Source: Methylocella tundrae
Lineage (GTDB): Bacteria; Pseudomonadota; Alphaproteobacteria; Rhizobiales; Beijerinckiaceae
DNA: 64,000 nucleotides
Direction: 5' to 3'
Assembly (NCBI RefSeq): GCF_038024855.1
Contig: NZ_CP139089.1
Location: 1,054,001-1,118,000 of the forward strand
The notes beneath the pieces were generated by a model. The model was not told the origin of the DNA, did not search any database, and worked only from the letters and a program-made list of their open reading frames with translations. Shown in pieces: positions 1-9,032 of the stretch (positions are counted from its first letter, which is position 1; the number at the start of each line of letters is the position of its first letter). The position numbers were made by a program, and so were the translations under genes.

Positions 1-959
1 CTGAGTTGCGCGTCGCGCGGCTGCGCCAGTTCTGGGAGGAGATCACGACGTCGCCCTTCAGCATCCCTTTCATGCAATCCTTCAAGCCGAAGGGCGACTA
101 TGTGCATAGCGCTCTCAATCAGCTTCGCGCAGTCGGCATCATGCTTGCCGGCGCGAACGATTTCTTCAAGCCGCGGGCCCTGCCGCCATTCTTGCATCCG
201 CCCGGCGCGCTCGAAGCTTTAAGCTTTTATGACGTGACGCCGCTCCGCGCGACGCTCGAGCGCCTGGTCGACTTCGATCGGATCAACGCGGGCGAGATGC
301 GGCTCAGCGTCGGCGCCACCAATGTGCGCACTGGAAATTTCGCCTATTTCGATACGACGACGCATGAGATACGCCCCGAGCACATTATCGCCAGCGGCGC
401 GCTGCCGCCGGGTTTTCCGCCGGTCGAGATCGAGGGAGAGTATTATTGGGACGGCGGCATTGTCTCGAACACGCCGCTGCAGTGGGTGCTCGACAGTCGG
501 CCGCGCGCGGACACGCTCGCCTTCCAGGTGGATCTCTGGAGCGCGCGGGGAGATATGCCGCGCGACATCGCCGAGGTCGACCTCAGGGCGAAGGAGATCC
601 GCTTCTCAAGCCGGACCAGGCAAGGCACAGACCAGTTCAGGAAATCACAGCAGCTCCGCCGCGCCGTCTACGGCCTTCTGAAACAGCTGCCCGGCGATCG
701 CCGCAACGATCCGGAATGGAAGCTGCTCGAAGACGAGGCTGATGAGAAAGTCTATAATATCGTCCATCTCATCTACCATGCGAGCCGATATGAGAGTTCC
801 TGCAAGGACTATGAATTCTCCCGCCAGACGATGGAGGAGCACTGGCGGGCCGGCTACAATGACACTGTGCGAACGCTGCGGCATCCCGAGGTGCTTGAGC
901 GTCCGATGAACGCAGAAGGCTTCAGCACCTTCGATCTTGCCATCGACGGACGAGAGTAG
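1..959 (+). CDS. Patatin-like phospholipase with DUF3734 tail, 5' end outside the window
   Basis: The frame is open to the window edge, so this is the C-terminal part of a longer protein. It carries the second half of a patatin-type lipid acyl hydrolase: a short run ending in FPPVEI is followed by YWDGGIVSNTPL, where the Asp of DGG is the expected catalytic-dyad Asp. The GxSxG nucleophile must lie upstream of the window. About 200 residues follow, rich in charge and Tyr, and match the DUF3734 tail usually found on this bacterial family (DPEWKLL, VHLIY and YEFSR segments). Family members are thought to hydrolyse phospholipids or act in storage-lipid turnover; the substrate cannot be read here. 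The gene ends 38 bp before a convergent gene, and no obvious hairpin separates them. Confidence 0.85.
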   Translation, partial: ELRVARLRQFWEEITTSPFSIPFMQSFKPKGDYVHSALNQLRAVGIMLAGANDFFKPRALPPFLHPPGALEALSFYDVTPLRATLERLVDFDRINAGEMRLSVGATNVRTGNFAYFDTTTHEIRPEHIIASGALPPGFPPVEIEGEYYWDGGIVSNTPLQWVLDSRPRADTLAFQVDLWSARGDMPRDIAEVDLRAKEIRFSSRTRQGTDQFRKSQQLRRAVYGLLKQLPGDRRNDPEWKLLEDEADEKVYNIVHLIYHASRYESSCKDYEFSRQTMEEHWRAGYNDTVRTLRHPEVLERPMNAEGFSTFDLAIDGRE

Positions 960-997
960 TCGCCGCGTCGCGGGCTTCCGCCTTGGCGCATGATCCG

Positions 998-1465
998 TCA
1001 GTCTTCCGCGCCCGCGTCGAGAATCCAGGCGCGGTCGCAAAACGACACATAGAGTCGCTCCTGACCGAGCGCAGCGCCGAGTTCGGCCGCGAGTTCGTTC
1101 AGCATTATTTCGATTTCCGCATCGAGCAGGCCGCCAAGATAGGCGTGCACCGCCTCCCCGGAGAAGATCGCCACCGGCTCGCGGTCCGAGCCGACCGAGC
1201 CATCCGGCCGCGGCCAGGCGTAGGTCACCTCGCCCCTGGTGAACATGCCTGACAGCGCGGGCAGCCCCGCCTCGACCCGCCGGCGCATCCAGCCGCGCGC
1301 CGTCCGCACCGCTTCCGAAATGTCATAGACGCGGCCCTCAGCGTCCCAGCCCTCGCGCAGGCCGACGGTGACCTTGAAATCGCGGCGGGGCCCCCGCGAG
1401 CCTGCGACGACCGCATATTTGAGCGCCTGCTGCGCAGGATTACCGGGGCCAGGATCGTCGCTCAC
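998..1465 (-). CDS. Conserved-looking hypothetical protein, function unknown
   Basis: I do not recognise this 155-residue protein. The GTG start is chosen because GGAAGGAGG lies just upstream of it; the open frame extends 14 codons further with no comparable ribosome site. It is soluble, without signal peptide or membrane segment. Visible features are an N-terminal YAVVAGSRGPRRDFKV stretch, a central region rich in Arg and Trp, and an acidic C-terminal half with Ala/Leu/Glu helices (LLDAEIEIMLNELAAELGAAL). It converges on the phospholipase gene and is divergent from the rhamnose operon across 338 bp. The strong ribosome site and codon pattern support a real gene; nothing supports a function. 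Confidence 0.65.
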   Translation of the reverse strand: MSDDPGPGNPAQQALKYAVVAGSRGPRRDFKVTVGLREGWDAEGRVYDISEAVRTARGWMRRRVEAGLPALSGMFTRGEVTYAWPRPDGSVGSDREPVAIFSGEAVHAYLGGLLDAEIEIMLNELAAELGAALGQERLYVSFCDRAWILDAGAED

Positions 1466-1803
1466 GTTTCCTCCTTCCCGCGCATGATAGCTCCAAAAGA
1501 ATCGCACCTGCGCCTTATCGGATTGTTTTCACAAATGCTTTTATCAGAGAAGCGATCAAAAACCCCCGAAATTACGCTTCTCATTCGCAAGCCGCCGTCA
1601 ACGCGGGCCGCCACACTTAAAACGAGGCTTGCGATATTTCGACAAGATGATGCCGCAAATCAAAGAGATAAGCCGTGATCGGGCGTGGCGCCCAAGGCTT
1701 TTCAGCCGGATCATTTGCGCCGACCAGTAGACGAATAGCGCAAAACCTGCCCAATAGACGATCCATGATCGCGGAAACCATCCGGCGCGGCTATGGGGGA
1801 TGA
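1466..1803. other. Intergenic region upstream of the dTDP-rhamnose operon
   Basis: This 338-bp gap lies between two divergent starts and is less GC-rich than its flanks. It contains one inverted repeat, AGAAGCG at 1548-1554 and CGCTTCT at 1575-1581, separated by 20 bases. No gene ends here, so it is not an obvious terminator. The rfbC start at 1804 is preceded by a G-rich run that can serve as ribosome site. I found no convincing sigma-70 promoter pair and no RNA gene. Confidence 0.4.
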
Positions 1804-2376
1804 ATGGAAGTCAAGACAACAGCTCTGCCCGGCGTTCTCGTGTTGAAGCCGCGCCGCTTTGCCGATTCGCGCGGCTACTTCGTTGAAACCTATAACCAGC
1901 GCGGCCTTGCCGAAGCCGGCGTCAGCGCCCAGTTCGTGCAGGACAACCAGTCCTTCTCGGCGAAGGCTGGGACCATCCGCGGCCTGCATTTTCAACTGCC
2001 GCCCGCGGCGCAGACGAAACTCGTCAGGGCCTTGCGCGGAAGCATTTTTGACGTCGCCGTCGATCTGCGTCAGGGCTCGCCCACATTCGGGCGCTGGATC
2101 GGCGAAACCCTGACCGCCAGCGGCGGGGAACAGCTCCTGATCCCGCGCGGCTTCGCGCATGCGTTCTGCACGCTGGAGGACGACGCCGAAGTCGCCTATA
2201 AGGTCGATGATTTCTATGCGCCGAAATGCGACAGCGGGCTCATCTGGAACGACCCTGACCTCAGCATCGACTGGCCAATCGATCCGGCTTCCGTGATCCT
2301 CTCGGACAAGGACGCGAAGCTCGGATCTTTCAAAGCTTTCGCTTCGCCCTTCCGCTACGAGGCCGCCTCACCATGA
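1804..2376 (+). CDS. rfbC: dTDP-4-dehydrorhamnose 3,5-epimerase
   Basis: Third step of dTDP-L-rhamnose synthesis: it epimerises dTDP-4-keto-6-deoxyglucose at C3 and C5. The 190-residue cupin shows the family landmarks: [10 protein letters not shown] near residue 21, the RGLHFQ motif with the catalytic His at residue 62, the Lys of the TKLVR segment, and the [10 protein letters not shown] strand. Its length is typical. It is the first gene of the operon, and its stop overlaps the rfbB start by four bases (ATGA), so the two are translationally coupled. Its rhamnose product would feed the glycosyltransferases further along the locus. Confidence 0.96.
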   Translation: MEVKTTALPGVLVLKPRRFADSRGYFVETYNQRGLAEAGVSAQFVQDNQSFSAKAGTIRGLHFQLPPAAQTKLVRALRGSIFDVAVDLRQGSPTFGRWIGETLTASGGEQLLIPRGFAHAFCTLEDDAEVAYKVDDFYAPKCDSGLIWNDPDLSIDWPIDPASVILSDKDAKLGSFKAFASPFRYEAASP

Positions 2377-3443
2377 CTGTCGCAGCCAGACGCATTCTCG
2401 TCACCGGTGGAGCCGGATTCATCGGCTCCGCGGTTGTGCGCGAGATCATCGGCCATACGCCGCATTCCGTGCTCGTCGTCGACAAGCTGACCTATGCCGG
2501 CAATCTCGATTCGCTTGCGCCCGTTGCCGACGATCCGCGCTATTCCTTCATCCGTGCGGACATCGTCGACGCCCCGCTCATGAACGAGATTTTCGCCGCC
2601 TTCAGGCCCGACATCGTCATGCATCTCGCAGCCGAAAGTCATGTCGACCGCTCGATCGACGGGCCCGGCGAATTCATCCGAACCAATGTCGTTGGAACCT
2701 TCACCCTGCTGCAGGCGGCGCTCGGTTTCTGGCGCTCATTGACGGAGCCGCAGCAAAGCGCATTTCGCTTTCATCATATCTCGACCGATGAAGTCTTCGG
2801 CTCGCTCGGCGACGAGGGCTTTTTCGCCGAGACGACGGCCTATAGTCCGAACTCGCCCTACTCCGCCTCGAAGGCTTCCTCCGACCATCTCGTCAACGCG
2901 TGGCGGCACACCTATCAGCTGCCGACCATCATCAGCAATTGCTCGAACAACTACGGCCCTTATCATTTCCCTGAAAAGCTGATCCCGCTGACGATCATCA
3001 ATGCGCTCGAAGGCAAGCCTTTGCCGGTCTATGGCGCGGGCGCCAATATTCGCGATTGGCTCTTCGTCGAGGACCATGCGCGCGCGCTGCTGACGGTTGC
3101 GACGCAAGGCGCAGTCGGTCAATCCTATTGCATCGGCGGACATAATGAAAAGAGCAACCTCGACGTAGTCCACGCGATCTGCGCGCTAGTCGATGAGCTT
3201 GCCCCTGATCCTGCGATCGAACGCCGCGCCGGGCTCATCACTTTCGTCACGGATCGTCCGGGTCACGATCTTCGCTATGCGATCGATCCGGGCAAGATCG
3301 CCGTGGAGCTTGGCTGGCGTCCGCGCGAAACCTTCGAGTCTGGATTGCGCCAGACCGTTGAATGGTATCTTGAAAATCGCGCCTGGTGGGACCGCATCAG
3401 ATCCGGCGTCTATCGTGGCGAACGCCTCGGGGTTGTCGCGTGA
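2373..3443 (+). CDS. rfbB: dTDP-glucose 4,6-dehydratase
   Basis: Converts dTDP-glucose to dTDP-4-keto-6-deoxyglucose using tightly bound NAD. This 356-residue extended short-chain dehydrogenase has the Rossmann motif TGGAGFIGS at residues 11-19, the dehydratase-specific [10 protein letters not shown] segment with the Asp-Glu acid/base pair, and the YSASK catalytic Tyr-Lys pair. [17 protein letters not shown] and the C-terminal [11 protein letters not shown] segment are characteristic of RmlB. It starts inside the rfbC stop and ends inside the rfbD start, so it is coupled on both sides. Confidence 0.97.
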   Translation: MTVAARRILVTGGAGFIGSAVVREIIGHTPHSVLVVDKLTYAGNLDSLAPVADDPRYSFIRADIVDAPLMNEIFAAFRPDIVMHLAAESHVDRSIDGPGEFIRTNVVGTFTLLQAALGFWRSLTEPQQSAFRFHHISTDEVFGSLGDEGFFAETTAYSPNSPYSASKASSDHLVNAWRHTYQLPTIISNCSNNYGPYHFPEKLIPLTIINALEGKPLPVYGAGANIRDWLFVEDHARALLTVATQGAVGQSYCIGGHNEKSNLDVVHAICALVDELAPDPAIERRAGLITFVTDRPGHDLRYAIDPGKIAVELGWRPRETFESGLRQTVEWYLENRAWWDRIRSGVYRGERLGVVA

Positions 3444-4315
3444 TCCTCATATTGGGAGCCGGCGGACAACTCGGGCAGGAACTTCAGCGTAGCGCATCCA
3501 ACAAGGCGGTTCCTCACAGAGCGTTCTCGCACGCCGAGGTTGACATCGCCGACGCCAGCGCCGTCGCGCGCGCCCTTGACGCAACCACACCGACCGTCGT
3601 CGTCAACGCCGCCGCCTACACCAAGGTTGACCTCGCCGAAAAAGAGATCGAGGCCGCGCGGCTCGGCAATGAGATCGGGCCGGGGATCATCGCAGGAGTC
3701 TGCGCCGCAGAGCGAACGCCGCTCATCCACATCTCGACCGACTATGTTTTCGATGGCGCGAAGTCAGCTCCTTACGTGGAAAGCGATCCGATCTCGCCGC
3801 TCGGCGTCTATGGCCGCACCAAGGCCGCGGGCGAAGCGGCCGTTCGCGAAGCGACAGACCATCATATTATTTTGCGCACTTCCTGGGTCTATGGGGAATT
3901 CGGCAATAATTTTTTGAAGACCATACTGCGACTGGCTAGGGAGCGTGACGAGCTGCGCGTGGTGGCCGATCAGCGTGGATGTCCGACGTCGACGCGCGAT
4001 ATCGCCGATGCGATTTTGCGCATCGCGCCCCGGATCGCCTCCGACGCCAATTTATATGGCATATATCATTTTGCAGGGGCCGGAGCGACGACCTGGCACG
4101 GATTTGCGAACCGCATCGTAGACACGCAAGCGCCCATCACAGGGCGGCGTCCTGGCGTCGTCGCCATAACGAGCGCGGACTATCCAACGCCTGCGCGCCG
4201 TCCCGCCAATTCCGTGTTCGATTGCGGCCTTTTCGAGCGTAGCTTTGGATTTAGCGCTCATTCCTGGAGCGAAGAAACCGATGCGATCGTCAAGCTGCTC
4301 ACCGGCGACGGATGA
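3440..4315 (+). CDS. rfbD: dTDP-4-dehydrorhamnose reductase
   Basis: Final step of the pathway: NAD(P)H reduction of dTDP-4-keto-rhamnose to dTDP-L-rhamnose. I place the start at the GTG overlapping the rfbB stop (GTGA). This begins directly with the first beta strand and the nucleotide-binding [10 protein letters not shown] motif; longer frames would add about 18 unrelated residues. The 291-residue protein carries [23 protein letters not shown] and the catalytic YGRTKAAGE (Tyr-x3-Lys), all standard for RmlD. Confidence 0.95.
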   Translation: MILILGAGGQLGQELQRSASNKAVPHRAFSHAEVDIADASAVARALDATTPTVVVNAAAYTKVDLAEKEIEAARLGNEIGPGIIAGVCAAERTPLIHISTDYVFDGAKSAPYVESDPISPLGVYGRTKAAGEAAVREATDHHIILRTSWVYGEFGNNFLKTILRLARERDELRVVADQRGCPTSTRDIADAILRIAPRIASDANLYGIYHFAGAGATTWHGFANRIVDTQAPITGRRPGVVAITSADYPTPARRPANSVFDCGLFERSFGFSAHSWSEETDAIVKLLTGDG

Positions 4316-4396
4316 AGCCTGAATTTTTAAAGAAAGCATACGGTTCCTTTGGGAGCCATACGGTTCAAGGGCGGCGGCGGAAAAAGGCGATTGGTC

Positions 4397-5266
4397 ATGC
4401 GTAAAGGCATCATTCTGGCGGGCGGTTCCGGGACGCGCCTACATCCGCTGACGCTGGTGACGTCAAAACAACTCCTGCCCGTCTATGACAAGCCGATGAT
4501 CTATTATCCGCTGTCGACATTGATGCTGGCTGGAATCCGCGACATTCTCATCATCTCAACGCCGCAGGATCAAGCCGCGTTCAGGCATCTTATCGGTGAT
4601 GGAAGCCAATGGGGCCTGCGCATCGACTATGCGGTCCAGGCGTCTCCCGATGGACTGGCGCAAGCCTTTCTCATCGGCGCGGATTTTCTCGATGGCGATC
4701 CTGCATGTCTGATCCTCGGCGACAATCTCCTCTATGGCCACGGCCTGTCGGAAACGTTGCAGCGCGCCAACGCCTCGAGCGGATGCGCCACCGTCTTCGG
4801 CTATTCCGTCGACGAACCGGAGCGCTACGGCGTTATCGAATTCAACGAGACGGGCGATGTGCTATCGATCGAGGAGAAGCCGCAACAGCCGAAGTCCAAC
4901 TGGGCCGCGATCGGCATCTATTTCTACGACGCCGACGTCGTCGATCTTGCCCACAGTCTGCGTCCCTCGGCGCGAGGGGAACTCGAAATCACCGACCTTA
5001 ACAATCTCTATATTGGTCAACAACGGTTGAAGCTCGAAAGGCTAGGTCGAGGCTTTGCCTGGTTCGACGCCGGCACACATGATTCCCTGATGGAGGCGGC
5101 GGAGTTCGTTCGCGTCCTTCAACACCGGCAGGGCCAGCTCATCTCGGCGCCGGAAGAGATTGCCTATCTCAACGAATGGATCAGCAAGGATGATTTCGCG
5201 CAACTCGCAATGAAGCTCGGCAAGACGAAATATGGCCGCCGTCTGCTCGACCATTTCAAGTCATGA
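4397..5266 (+). CDS. rfbA: Glucose-1-phosphate thymidylyltransferase
   Basis: First step of dTDP-rhamnose synthesis: glucose-1-phosphate plus dTTP gives dTDP-glucose. The start is set at the ATG giving MRKGIILAGGSGTRLHPLT, the canonical RmlA N-terminus; the open frame continues upstream for 16 low-complexity codons that I discount. Other landmarks are the DKPMIYYPLSTLMLAGI segment, the LGDN metal/substrate motif, the EEKP loop, and a C-terminal AWFDAGTHDSLMEAA region. At 289 residues it has the usual length. It sits 81 bp after rfbD and closes the four-gene rhamnose operon, whose order is rfbC-rfbB-rfbD-rfbA. Confidence 0.96.
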   Translation: MRKGIILAGGSGTRLHPLTLVTSKQLLPVYDKPMIYYPLSTLMLAGIRDILIISTPQDQAAFRHLIGDGSQWGLRIDYAVQASPDGLAQAFLIGADFLDGDPACLILGDNLLYGHGLSETLQRANASSGCATVFGYSVDEPERYGVIEFNETGDVLSIEEKPQQPKSNWAAIGIYFYDADVVDLAHSLRPSARGELEITDLNNLYIGQQRLKLERLGRGFAWFDAGTHDSLMEAAEFVRVLQHRQGQLISAPEEIAYLNEWISKDDFAQLAMKLGKTKYGRRLLDHFKS

Positions 5267-5298
5267 GCGCACCGGCCGTCAGAGCGCGAGATCACTCA

Positions 5299-6483
5299 CT
5301 AACACTTGATATAGGCGCAGGCGCTGAGCCCCGTCAGCGCCGGGCTCGATATCATGCTCACGATTTGCATGACTTTCTCAGCGTCCGTGATCGGGGCGTT
5401 CGAGACATAGAGCAGGTCTCTGTTCTGGATGCGGAAGCCCTGGGCGATGAAGAGGCTCGCCGCATCGCGCAGGTTCAGCCTGTAGACGACCGGCGTCACC
5501 CGATTATGTGCAGCGAGCGTTGAGCCGGGAGCCAACGCGCGGACGACGCTCTCGGGCTCGAAGCGGAATATGAAAACGCCGGCGGGGTCGGAACGGAAAT
5601 CCATAAGTCCGCCGGCCTTGGCGAGAGCCTGAGACAGACTGATGCCTTCGGCATCGAACGGGATCTCGGCGTTCTTGCCCGTCGCGCCATAAGCGATGAA
5701 GGTTTGCGGGTCCCGGATCAACGTCAGCACGTCGTTGGGGCGCAAATAGATATTTTCCTTCGGATCCGAGGAGACGCGGCTCATTGCGACGCGAACCGTC
5801 TCCTGACCTCTCGAAAGTTGAACATAGGTCTCGTTCACCGGCGCCCTGATGCCGCCCGCGGTCGCGATGACGTCCATGACCCGGTCGCCCCTGACGCTCA
5901 AGGGCACGCGCGCGCCATTGACGACTTCGCCCGTAACGGTGACGCTATTGCTGACCGACTTCGGCATATTGATCAGAACCTGCGGCTCGATCGCTTTTCC
6001 CGCGAGCGCATGTTCGACGATGCCCTGTACCTCCTGCGTCGTGCGTCCGGCTACTTTGATCCGGCCAGCGTAGGGAACGCTGATGGAGCCGTCGCGGCCT
6101 ACAATCTGATCCGGTATCGTCGAACTTTTTGAGCCCGTGCTGAACCTGTCGCTGACGAGCGGCGCGGAAAACAATCCGCCGGCGCCGGCTTCCCATATGG
6201 TCACGGAAACCGTGTCGCCAACGCCGATTTTTGGCTCGACTGAGGGCCTGTAATCCCCGAAATGTGTGAGGAAACTATCCGGACCGCGATGCCGCAATAT
6301 ATCGAGCACTGAAGAATTGATGTCGACAATTTCATAGCGCTGCACGCCGGGCGACGTGGACTGAGCGATCACGTCATCCGTACTGGGACCAGATCCGCTG
6401 AGAAGGGTCCCACAGCCGGTCAGGGCAAGCAACGCCGCGCCGGAAAGCAGAATGCCTGCGACATTCAAGAAATCATTCCGCAT
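5299..6483 (-). CDS. Outer-membrane polysaccharide export lipoprotein (Wza/KpsD-like OPX family)
   Basis: Outer-membrane channel component for surface polysaccharide export. The 394-residue protein starts with a lipoprotein signal; the lipobox is LTGC near residue 24. The polysaccharide export domain follows (VGDTVSVTIWEAG, then RDGSISVPYAGRIKVAGRTTQE), and then SLBB-like units in the second half (VTGEVVNGARVPL; RPNDVLTLIRDPQTFIAYGATGKNAEIPF). It is convergent with rfbA and divergent from the repeat-containing glycosyltransferase. Its partners would be the two KpsE-like proteins at 16951-19501. Whether the export route is Wzy- or ABC-dependent cannot be settled from this gene alone. Confidence 0.92.
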   Translation of the reverse strand: MRNDFLNVAGILLSGAALLALTGCGTLLSGSGPSTDDVIAQSTSPGVQRYEIVDINSSVLDILRHRGPDSFLTHFGDYRPSVEPKIGVGDTVSVTIWEAGAGGLFSAPLVSDRFSTGSKSSTIPDQIVGRDGSISVPYAGRIKVAGRTTQEVQGIVEHALAGKAIEPQVLINMPKSVSNSVTVTGEVVNGARVPLSVRGDRVMDVIATAGGIRAPVNETYVQLSRGQETVRVAMSRVSSDPKENIYLRPNDVLTLIRDPQTFIAYGATGKNAEIPFDAEGISLSQALAKAGGLMDFRSDPAGVFIFRFEPESVVRALAPGSTLAAHNRVTPVVYRLNLRDAASLFIAQGFRIQNRDLLYVSNAPITDAEKVMQIVSMISSPALTGLSACAYIKC

Positions 6484-6525
6484 TCACGACCCATCCATAT
6501 TAGCCTCAGCGTTATCATTCCTGCC

Positions 6526-6547
6526 GCCTCGGTGCCATCCCCGAGGC
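6526..6547. promoter_or_regulatory. Perfect 7-bp inverted repeat in the divergent OPX/glycosyltransferase promoter region
   Basis: GCCTCGG at 6526-6532 and CCGAGGC at 6541-6547 are separated by 8 bases. They lie 43-64 bp upstream of the export lipoprotein start. The repeat could be a leader hairpin or an operator; only the symmetry is seen directly. Confidence 0.4.
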
Positions 6548-6717
6548 TCGCCGGACAACTCTTATCCTGAGGGTGTAGCGAATAGGTCACAACAAACCCT
6601 TGATCCAATAAAATTCGCCATGCGACGCTTCATCTCAAAATGGGACAATGGCATGAAAGTCGACGGAAACTCTGACGGGAGGCATAACATCGTTAATGTC
6701 AATTGCTTGGACTCCTT

Positions 6718-9018
6718 ATGCCTATGCCGCTGAAAATCGGGAATCTTAAGGCAGCGCCCCATCTTGCAAGTCTCTTGCTGATTGCGCGCAGCCGCATTTT
6801 CGACGCGAACTGGTACAAAACGGAATACCCCGAGAGCGTCGCCCGAGGCTTTAGTCCCCTCGTTCATTATCTGCTGGAAGGCGCGCGGCAGGGGGCGCGC
6901 CCACACATCCTCTTCGATCCAGTCTGGTATCGTCGAAGCCGAGCGCCGACCCAAAGAGACCAGAACCCTCTGCTCGATTACATCAAATATGGCGCCGCCG
7001 AGGGATTCGAGCCGTCCCCATATTTTTCATCCTCCTATTATCGCAAGCTCGCTGGCGATCTTCGCGGCCTGACCCCCCTCGGCCATTTCATCGCCCATGG
7101 CCTGCCGCGCGGGGTCTCGCCGACGCTCCTCTTTGACCGCGACTGGTACCTCTCCCAAAATTCCGACGTCCGCGAGGCCGGGTTCGATCCGTTCCTTCAT
7201 TTCGTTGCATCCGGCTCACGCGATGGACGCTCCCCGGGGCCGCTCTTTGATGCATCCTGGTATCGCATGAAGAATGCCGACGTTCGAGATGGAGGTTTTG
7301 AGCCCCTGCCCCATTATCTCGCCTTTGGCGCCGCCGAAGGCCGCAAACCGCATGAGCGTTTCGATCCCGCCTTTTATGCCGCCAAGGCATCCGATCCGCT
7401 CGTCACGCCAGAAAACGCATTGGTCGAATATGCAGAGGTCGGCCGCGAGCAATGGCGAAGCAGCCATGCCTTCCTGCCGCCGCCCGATTCGCCTGTCGCG
7501 GCCTTTGAACAGTTCCCATGGCGCCACCCAGGCTCGCGGAGCGAGCGATTTGACGCGCCCTTTCGGGTTCTCATCGTCGATCTTGCTCCCTCGCCATCGG
7601 CCAGAGCGCGCAACATCGAGCTTTGCCGCGCGCTCAACACCTTGCCGCAACTCGATGTCCACATATTAACGAACGCGCCGCCGGGCTTTGCGCAGGCCGC
7701 CGGCGCAACGCTTGATCTTTCACGTTCCGAGTTCGCCTCACTCGACCACGCCGTCGTCGTGGACCGCCTGCTGCGCGCATTGAAATTTCGCGACCCGCGC
7801 GCACTCGTCATCGAGGCGGAAAACGCCATTCCACAGCTTCCGGAAACATGTGCGGCGCTCAACCTTCCCTATTATCGACTTGACGTTGACACCGCGCGTT
7901 CAACCGCTGAGTGGACTGAACTTCTACATACCCGCACGGGCTATTGCGCGCTACCAAGGCCGACGATCTCTGTCATCATTCCGAATTACAATCACGCGCG
8001 CTATCTCGACGAGCGGCTGAAGTCGATTTTCGCCCAACAGTCTCCACCTGATGAAATTATCTTCCTCGACGATGCGTCGGATGACGAGAGCCTTGCCATT
8101 GCGCGAGCCTCGAAAGCCAGATCGAAAATCCCATTCGCTATCTTGACCAATCCACGCAACAGCGGCTCGCCGTTCAAACAATGGGCGAAAGGCGTTTCGC
8201 AGGCGAAATGCGATCTCGTCTGGATCGCCGAGAGCGACGACTCGTCAGATCCTCGCTTCTTGCAACGCATGACGGAAAGCTTCACGGATCCCGACGTCGT
8301 TCTCGCCTATAGCGATTCAGAGGTGATCGGAACACGGGGGGAAATCCTGGCGCAAAGCTATAGATTTTATACCGACACGCTCGACGAGCTCAAATGGCTC
8401 ACCGGATACGTCGAGAGCGGAGCTAGCGAGATCCTGACGACGCTCGCGATCAAGAACACGATTCCGAATGTCAGCTCGGCCGTGTTCAAACGAACGGCGC
8501 TCGTTGACGCCATCAGACAAATCCAGGATTTTCGATATTGCGGCGACTGGCGGGCCTATCTCGCGTGCTTGCGACAGGGCAAGATCGCCTTTCGCCCTGA
8601 GGCGTTGAACAGGCACAGGCAGGAACCCGGCGGCGTGACGCAGGGCGGCGAACGCGCGACCTTAGGCGTTCAGGAGGCGCTCGTCATCAAACAGGATATC
8701 TTCGCTCATTCTCAATGTACGAACCGCGTGGTCTGGCTCAGCCTGGCTCAAACAGTGTTCGAATATGAGATGCGATCGCTGGCGCTGGCGGGAGGACGCC
8801 CGGCCTTCACGGCGAATGAGGCTCTGGCCAACTCTCTTCATGAAATGTCGGTCGTCATAGGCCGGCAGCGCCCTCACTATTTCGCGCATCAAGAGGAAGT
8901 TTCGCTGTATGTGCGCGCTCTCGCCGAAAGTTCGACTGGTCTCGACAAGGCCGCCCGTGAGGCGCTCGTCGCCCGCGTTCTCACCGAGCTGAGAGTGATA
9001 GCGAAGCGGGAGGCGTGA
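6718..9018 (+). CDS. Glycosyltransferase family 2 protein with six N-terminal ~37-residue repeats
   Basis: Predicted cytoplasmic sugar transferase for the surface polysaccharide. The first third consists of six diverged repeats built around F-D-x-x-W-Y ... P-L-x-H-Y-x-x-x-G-x-x-x-G-R-x-P. A linker of about 130 residues follows, then a GT-A domain beginning ISVIIPNYNHARYLDERL, with LDDASDD, an SGSPFKQWAKG acceptor-side segment and the ESDD metal-binding motif. The C-terminal region is helical. The start is uncertain: ATG 6718 is preferred, TTG 6703 is in frame and equally weak in ribosome-site quality. The gene is convergent, 14 bp apart, with the GT4-methyltransferase gene. Repeats of this type are known on capsule-locus glycosyltransferases, but I know of no assigned role. 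Confidence 0.85.
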   Translation: MPMPLKIGNLKAAPHLASLLLIARSRIFDANWYKTEYPESVARGFSPLVHYLLEGARQGARPHILFDPVWYRRSRAPTQRDQNPLLDYIKYGAAEGFEPSPYFSSSYYRKLAGDLRGLTPLGHFIAHGLPRGVSPTLLFDRDWYLSQNSDVREAGFDPFLHFVASGSRDGRSPGPLFDASWYRMKNADVRDGGFEPLPHYLAFGAAEGRKPHERFDPAFYAAKASDPLVTPENALVEYAEVGREQWRSSHAFLPPPDSPVAAFEQFPWRHPGSRSERFDAPFRVLIVDLAPSPSARARNIELCRALNTLPQLDVHILTNAPPGFAQAAGATLDLSRSEFASLDHAVVVDRLLRALKFRDPRALVIEAENAIPQLPETCAALNLPYYRLDVDTARSTAEWTELLHTRTGYCALPRPTISVIIPNYNHARYLDERLKSIFAQQSPPDEIIFLDDASDDESLAIARASKARSKIPFAILTNPRNSGSPFKQWAKGVSQAKCDLVWIAESDDSSDPRFLQRMTESFTDPDVVLAYSDSEVIGTRGEILAQSYRFYTDTLDELKWLTGYVESGASEILTTLAIKNTIPNVSSAVFKRTALVDAIRQIQDFRYCGDWRAYLACLRQGKIAFRPEALNRHRQEPGGVTQGGERATLGVQEALVIKQDIFAHSQCTNRVVWLSLAQTVFEYEMRSLALAGGRPAFTANEALANSLHEMSVVIGRQRPHYFAHQEEVSLYVRALAESSTGLDKAAREALVARVLTELRVIAKREA
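6799..7473 (+). repeat. Six tandem ~37-codon repeats inside the GT2 gene
   Basis: Successive units start at the residues FDANWY, FDPVWY, FSSSYY, FDRDWY, FDASWY and FDPAFY, each about 37-38 codons after the last. Units 4 and 5 are the most alike (WY, then NxDVR, then HY/HF, then G-x-x-x-GR-x-P). The sixth is degenerate. The repeats are recognisable at protein level only; the DNA has diverged. Confidence 0.8.
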
Positions 9019-9032
9019 TTTTTCCGGCGCGG

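Noticed and set aside
1548..1581. Inverted repeat AGAAGCG/CGCTTCT considered as a terminator
   Set aside because: No gene ends nearby, the loop is 20 bases and no T run follows. It is kept only as a note in the intergenic entry.
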